Assembly (NCBI GenBank): GCA_002811645.1
Contig: PDIP01000107.1
Location: 7,326 to 60,608, forward strand
Source of the DNA: Corallochytrium limacisporum
Taxonomy: Eukaryota > Opisthokonta
Direction: 5' to 3'
DNA: 53,283 nt
The notes under the pieces were generated by a model. It was not told the origin of the DNA and did no database searches. It worked only from the letters and a program-made list of their open reading frames with translations. The position numbers and the translations under genes were made by a program. Shown here one piece after another: positions 48,433 through 53,283 of the stretch (position 1 is the first letter of the stretch; each line of letters starts with the position of its first letter).

Positions 48433-50091
48433 TTAAAGGGAATCTGCAGTGCCAGGGCCATCGCTTGTCGGCGACTCCGGCGGCCGGATCAGACCTGCAA
48501 TAAACGGAAACGGCATGCCGTGAGAGGGACCGGAACCGGAGCCACTGCCACTCTGGCCGTGACCAAGAGGGCCGGTGTGGATCATGACACCGGAGCCCTG
48601 CCCGCTGCGACTAGTACTGTTCTGTTGGGAAGCAGGCTGCTCACCTCCTGCACTGCCAGAGTGAGATGTAGAGTTACTCGAGCTGACAACAATCCCTTCT
48701 TGAATTGAGGCCGGATTGTGCTCATGCTCGGCCATCCACTGAGAAACTAGCATCTGGGCTGGAGACGGCAAGAGACTGTAGGTGCACTGCAACTTTACCA
48801 GGCGGTAGATGGTGGCAATGGCACGACGGCTGACGTAGAGGTCAAACTTAATCTCCTGTAGCAACTCCAGTTCCAGGTGGTTCAATTCTTCCACTGGCAG
48901 ACCACCAATCTTGGCGTAATGGCTGTTGGTGAAGTACCGATCCTGGCTCCACTTGCAGGCAATCACGAAGGCGGTAATGGCCAGACGATGGACATTGTAT
49001 AGAGTGGCCACCATGCTCGGATTCGCCTGCAGCGCACGGTCAAAGTAAATCAGGATGTACAGGTACACATCCGCAGTACAGGGCGCATATCTCGCAAAGC
49101 GTCTCATATAGTTCAGAATGTCAATGGAAGGAATGCAACTTGAGTGGAAATGGGTCACGTACCGATCAGTAGGCAGACCAGACCGTTGGTTGACCATGAC
49201 TACATACTTAATCACGTTCACTACCATCTCCAAAACACAGTACACTGGTTCTTCACCTAGCTCCTTAAGCACCTCCTCAACTTCTGCATCCGTCAGCTCC
49301 TTCTTGAGCGAGTCCAAAGGGGCCACGTCCTGCGGGCCGCTCTCAATGCCGCTCATGGCGGAGTTGTTCATCTCATCAGCATCCATGGGATCCGAGTCTC
49401 GGGTGTTGCGCCTCGGCATGCTAGGTGAATCATTTCCTACAAGCACCATGTCTGCTCCTTCTTGCTCCTGTTTCTGCTGGCGCTCTGTGTATGTCTGTGC
49501 CTGTTGTTGCTGTTGCTGCTGCTCTTGTTGTAGTTGTTGTGCTGTAAATTGCTCGTGTGCCTGGTTTAGGGTAGTCTCAACGCCAATCTGTACATCTGCT
49601 GAGGTCGATGCGTCCACTTGCCGAGGTCCCTGAGATTCGTTTCGCCTCTTTGCAGGAGTTTGAATACGGGCTGCCTCCTCTTCGCCATACGATAGAAGTC
49701 GGCGCTTTTGCGTGCCTGCTACGTATATTCCTGCAAGTTCCAGGCGAGTGGTTGGGTCCGAACACGCGTGCGGTGAGCGTGTGTGAAGTGGCTCTGAGCT
49801 TGAGTGCTGCGATCCAAACCCAAATAATCCGGTTTCAATCGGCAACGAGATTGCTTCCGCCTCCAGGACAACCGCCGACACCGAATTGTACCCGGAAGGC
49901 AAGTACCGCGGGGATCCGGACTGCTGGCTTCCCCGGGCGCTGCCTGTCCGCTTATACTCAGGGGTTTTGCGACCTGCTCTGCCAACGCGCCACCGACCTA
50001 AACTTCGCCTAATGTTTCTAAGCCTTCTGCTCGACGCCAAAAGACGTTGTCCGAAACTTTCTCTCTGTGAGACTGTTGAACTCGCCGCCAT
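48433..50091 (-). CDS. PHO80/PCL-like cyclin
   Basis: A 552-residue protein with a Pho80-type cyclin box in the middle (about 285-430). Diagnostic segments are VTHFHSSCIPSIDILNYMRR, CTADVYLYILIYFDRAL, NVHRLAITAFVIACKWSQD, and YAKIGGLPVEELNHLELELL followed by KFDLYVS. Such cyclins pair with Pho85/CDK5-like kinases and act in nutrient, polarity and cell-cycle control. The N-terminal 280 residues are basic and low complexity with a glutamine run (about 185-200). The C-terminus is Ser/Gly/Gln-rich. I start at the ATG at 50091 (context CTCATGGCG); the frame goes on upstream only to a GTG at 50202. The kinase partner is not in this window. Confidence 0.9.
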   Translation of the reverse strand: MAASSTVSQRESFGQRLLASSRRLRNIRRSLGRWRVGRAGRKTPEYKRTGSARGSQQSGSPRYLPSGYNSVSAVVLEAEAISLPIETGLFGFGSQHSSSEPLHTRSPHACSDPTTRLELAGIYVAGTQKRRLLSYGEEEAARIQTPAKRRNESQGPRQVDASTSADVQIGVETTLNQAHEQFTAQQLQQEQQQQQQQAQTYTERQQKQEQEGADMVLVGNDSPSMPRRNTRDSDPMDADEMNNSAMSGIESGPQDVAPLDSLKKELTDAEVEEVLKELGEEPVYCVLEMVVNVIKYVVMVNQRSGLPTDRYVTHFHSSCIPSIDILNYMRRFARYAPCTADVYLYILIYFDRALQANPSMVATLYNVHRLAITAFVIACKWSQDRYFTNSHYAKIGGLPVEELNHLELELLQEIKFDLYVSRRAIATIYRLVKLQCTYSLLPSPAQMLVSQWMAEHEHNPASIQEGIVVSSSNSTSHSGSAGGEQPASQQNSTSRSGQGSGVMIHTGPLGHGQSGSGSGSGPSHGMPFPFIAGLIRPPESPTSDGPGTADSL

Positions 50092-50680
50092 GAGCGTAGG
50101 TTCTCGTACACTGCGTGCTGTTCCAGTCCCCGATGTACTACTCACTGCTGGCGAGGACCAGTTTCTATTCCCCCTGATCCATACACAGCTGGCATGCGCC
50201 ACAAGCTAAGCCATGAATAGTGGAGCGAAAGATCCTTGATAACCCTTTCTTGTGACTGTACAACACTATGGCAAACCAAGTTGCTTATTTCACGCTGTAA
50301 CTGTTTTCAATTTCCTTCCCAGGTGGTGCAATCTCTAAATGCAAGTATGAGATTTTACAATGAACCCGAACCAACGGTTGATATGCAACACAAACCTGGT
50401 TTGTCAACGGTGTCTGAAATGATCACCTAAGATAATAATAAAGAAAACCCATCGGCCACACTTCATATAGCTGTTTGTGATATACCCTCTTAAACCAGTG
50501 GTCCCTTCAAATGATCCCCTTAGCCGGCTCCGTCCCATTTAATCCCCACAATATAGTCAAAGCGCACAGAAGAATTCAAAGGAAAGGTATCGTTGCCCTG
50601 CCTTCGTTTTGTATACTCTTACTTGTGCGCACAAATGTCCCAAAGAAACAGACCGATTGCCGCAAAGTCCCCCCGTTTTG

Positions 50681-50704
50681 ACACACACACACACACACAC
50701 ACAC
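50681..50704. repeat. (AC)12 microsatellite with ACTC repeats
   Basis: Twelve AC units followed directly by several ACTC units and CT units. Confidence 0.95.
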
Positions 50705-51082
50705 TCACTCACTCACTCTCTCTCGCAACCTGCACACACCCACAAACGTCCAAACCCGAAAAGCATTTGGGACCATTGGCACCGCTAGTAGCAGTGTGAC
50801 CTACCGCGGCGGCGACTCAGACCGCAGTATCACACCTACCCATCCATCACCGCCTTGCAGGATACACGAAAAATATCATCGCCTCTCCTACTCTCTCATC
50901 CCCGATCCCGAACCCCCACGCCCTTTTTTCTTTTTTTTCAGACTTTTTTATTGGTTTTTTTGGGCCCTTTGACTTGGAGGCAGGTCTGAAGGGTACAAGA
51001 ATGGGAGCCAAAAGGGGGAGAGAGGGGGGGATTCTGACCTTTTTTTTTAACCACACGGGCAGAAGGAGAAGGAAGGAGGGAG

Positions 51083-51105
51083 CCCCCCCCCTGCCGGGGG
51101 GGGGG
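51083..51105. repeat. C9-TGCC-G10 inverted repeat
   Basis: A C-run and G-run separated by four bases within a long purine-rich tract. It is a potential hairpin. Confidence 0.75.
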
Positions 51106-51316
51106 CGGAAAGACGGGGTTCCCCCCACCACAGCCCTGGCCCCGTCGGAGGGGAGCGAGCAACGAGAGCGAGCTGGGGGAACTAGGAACAGGACACGAAG
51201 AATGCACAAGGAAAAGGGAAAAGGGGGAGGGAAGGAAGGAAGGGGGAGAAAGGCGGGCACGGGGAGAAGAGAGGGGGGAGGGAGAAGAAGAACGAGGAAA
51301 AGAATGAGTCGTGTAT

Positions 51317-51340
51317 CTCTCTCTCTCTCTCTCTCTCTCT
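51317..51340. repeat. (CT)12 microsatellite
   Basis: Perfect CT repeat at the right edge of a long purine-rich tract. Confidence 0.95.
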
Positions 51341-51774
51341 CCTCGTTTCGCCGCCCCCCTCCCAACACCCGCTCTCTTGGCCGGGGATAATATATCCACA
51401 ATCAAAGCAAAAGAATAATGAAAGGTGGGGTTTGAATTTATAATCTCCTATAAAAGCATGGTCTCACTTTTCATCATCAAACCCTTTTTTTGGTTAACCC
51501 CGGCACCTTGTCATAGAAAACAGTTGGCAACAGATGAGTGCGACCATATAAAGTCGAGGGCGGTCATATAGTTTTCTTGCTAATAAAAATCGTGGTAAAA
51601 CTTATGGGAAGCTCGGGTCTTTCTTGTCAACAAAAGACGGAGACGTCATCCATACTTTTCAAATTCGATTTTCTTTCTGCGGGAAAGTATGTATTTCTCT
51701 CTTCCCTCTGCGGGGGGTCAATGAAGAATGTTTACAGTGAGCTGATGAGAAAATCACTGACAGACACACACAGA

Positions 51775-51779
<5 letters not shown>

Positions 51780-51847
<68 letters not shown>
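51780..51847. repeat. (GA)34 microsatellite
   Basis: Perfect GA repeat of 34 units, the longest dinucleotide repeat in the window. It makes an Arg-Glu repeat frame that is not a gene. Confidence 0.97.
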
Positions 51848-51850
<3 letters not shown>

Positions 51851-52304
51851 TCTTTAGTGCTAGCGGCGTAAAGGGTGGTTCCCTGTGTCCCATTGCGCAC
51901 CTTTGTGACAGCCGTTACGTGCTAGGTGTGTTTGGTACTTTCCTCCGTACCCACCCCATGGCAAATGATTACCCCCCCGCCCCCCTCTTCAATTGAGCGC
52001 ACCAGACAAATGGGGGACTTGTTGTAAATATCTCAGGTCCATATCTGTATGTCCGATCTCGACGGCAGGGGCCTTTGTTCCTTTTTGTTTTGTTTCTTGT
52101 TGTACTTTTTTCATTCGTCCTCGGTTTGGGTTCTGTTTTTTTTTCTTTTTGCGGCACACGAGCCCTGTCTAGTACCAAGCGGCGGTTTTCTCGGAAACCG
52201 ATATCCCCCCTTTTGCTCGGGAATTCGTATACATATATTGGCGGCGGAGGGTGGGTAAGGGGAGAAACAGAGTGGGAGAGAGAGGACGGGGGGAGGAGAG
52301 AGAG

Positions 52305-52321
52305 CCCCCCGCGGGGGGGGG
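52305..52321. repeat. C6-GC-G9 inverted repeat
   Basis: Short C-run followed by a G-run with a two-base spacer. It is one of the recurrent C/G palindromes of the intergenic DNA. Confidence 0.7.
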
Positions 52322-53283
52322 AGTGGGCCTCGGGAAAATGGACCGATGTCCCTTGGTTTGCTTTTATTTTTTTGAAGTGGGGGAGGGGAGGGGGGCGGCT
52401 CTCCTTGTTAAATTGACACTACGCGATGAGACGGACAGACAACACGGGCAGGGCACGGTGCTGTGGGGTGGCGGGACACGCGGCAAGGTCATCCATCAGA
52501 CGCCCTCCAATTGAAAGAACAAAAAGGAGAGAAATAAAGGACGGAAGATAAAGATTTTCAGTCTGTGCAGTGTGACGGAGAAGGCAAGACCAGAGTACCG
52601 GATGCCTATCAGTTCTGGTTTTGTTTTCTTGTGATTGCTTGTTTTACCATTGCGGGAGGTGCCGGGCCGGCGTGGCTGCGGTCTAGTCTGAGAGAAGGCT
52701 AGCCAATTTCTCTTGCCCAGAATTAAGTACATTCACTACCAAAAATCTTGCTTCCTTTATTTTCCCTGCGTAGTTTCAATTTCTCTTGAGGATTTCACTT
52801 CCGTACAGTCCCCGTCATTCTCCCCTCTCTTCCTCACATCCTCTCCTCATTCCCCATATATTTATCATAGGGAAAAGGGTTCCCCTTGTTCTGAGCGTGG
52901 ATTATTCCGATGACCTCCTCCCCACCCACCACCCCACCCCGGCCCGCCACCTCCTCCGTCGGTATGTGCCCGCTTTCCTTTCCGACGGTGTCAAACAGGA
53001 TTTTGTCCCCCCATCAAGGAAATGGGGGACGGACTTTTATAGCCTCAGTGTGTCATTTTTGTCCCTTTTCCTTACCGTTTTCTATTTTTTTTTTTTTTGG
53101 TTTGGTCCTGGGCAGGAGAAGTATTTTTTATATGCCCGCTGAGGACGGATGGGTGACAGACAGTCCCGGGCAAGACCTGCGAAAGGTTTGTGCGGTCGCG
53201 CGCGCATTTTCCAACTTCCCCGCCCCAGAAGGGGGGGGGGAGTTTTTTGGTTCCCCCCAGGGCGGTGGTAGTAAGGGAGGGGG

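Larger units (their letters stand above)
50092..53283. other. Gene-free end of window with dense simple repeats
   Basis: 3.2 kb upstream of the cyclin gene. It holds CA, CT and GA microsatellites, purine tracts (about 51000-51310), C/G inverted runs (51083-51105, 52305-52321) and a TATAAAAG sequence near 51450 with no gene after it. Open frames encode repeats of two or three residues. No RNA gene is recognised. Part may belong to a gene beyond the right edge. Confidence 0.5.

Noticed and set aside
50092-50202. Extension of the cyclin to the upstream GTG
   Set aside because: The ATG at 50091 has good context and GTG initiation is unlikely in a nuclear gene.
51538-51996. 152-codon frame with an Arg-Glu repeat
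   Set aside because: Generated by the (GA)34 microsatellite; no similarity outside the repeat.

Overview
This is a nuclear contig from a eukaryote. It carries seventeen confidently called protein-coding genes, one unassigned small membrane-protein gene and two probable gene relics. Every complete gene is one uninterrupted reading frame, so I see no introns. Coding DNA is balanced in base composition. Intergenic DNA is filled with G- and C-homopolymers, CT/GA/CA microsatellites and long purine tracts. The best clues to lineage are an animal-like UPF1, a glycogen phosphorylase with the animal-type N-terminal phosphorylation site, a Rictor subunit of TORC2, animal-like mitochondrial 2,4-dienoyl-CoA reductase and UBE2G2, and a PDZ-PDZ-SH2 scaffold. 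These sit beside a bZIP factor with a fungal-style basic region and a PHO80-like cyclin. That mix fits a unicellular opisthokont, probably a unicellular holozoan with few introns. The species cannot be fixed from the sequence alone.

Layout, left to right: rhodanese-domain protein (-), UPF1 helicase (-), small two-helix membrane protein (+), nucleoside hydrolase-like protein with a C-terminal anchor (+), bZIP factor (-), EBP sterol isomerase (+), truncated TPR fragment resembling an outer-dynein-arm docking protein (+), large mitochondrial-type membrane protein (-), DPH7 (-), SLC25A38-type carrier (-), coiled-coil WD40 protein (+), DECR (-), PDZ-PDZ-SH2 protein (-), mitochondrial ribosomal protein mL46 (+), membrane-anchored purple acid phosphatase (-), a 243-base assembly gap, glycogen phosphorylase (-), Rictor (+), chorismate-lyase-like protein (-), UBE2G2 (-), a possible UBX-type relic (+), and a Pho80-type cyclin (-). 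The last 3.2 kb holds only repeats and unassigned DNA.

Organisation: converging gene ends are tightly packed (21 to 171 bases apart), and SLC25A38 ends only 51 bases before DPH7 begins. Regions in front of genes are 0.5 to 3.2 kb long, and they hold nearly all the C-run/G-run inverted repeats and microsatellites. Two of these upstream regions share a 32-35 base element, and five contain the heptamer TAACCTA.

Functionally the window is mainly housekeeping: RNA decay (UPF1), translation-factor modification (DPH7), mitochondrial translation, transport and fatty-acid oxidation (mL46, SLC25A38, DECR), sterol synthesis (EBP), ER-associated degradation (UBE2G2), glycogen breakdown and TORC2 signalling. 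There is no operon-like functional grouping. The most novel items are the PDZ-PDZ-SH2 scaffold, the eukaryotic UbiC-like protein, the flagellar-type TPR relic, and the recurrent C/G palindromes and shared promoter element.
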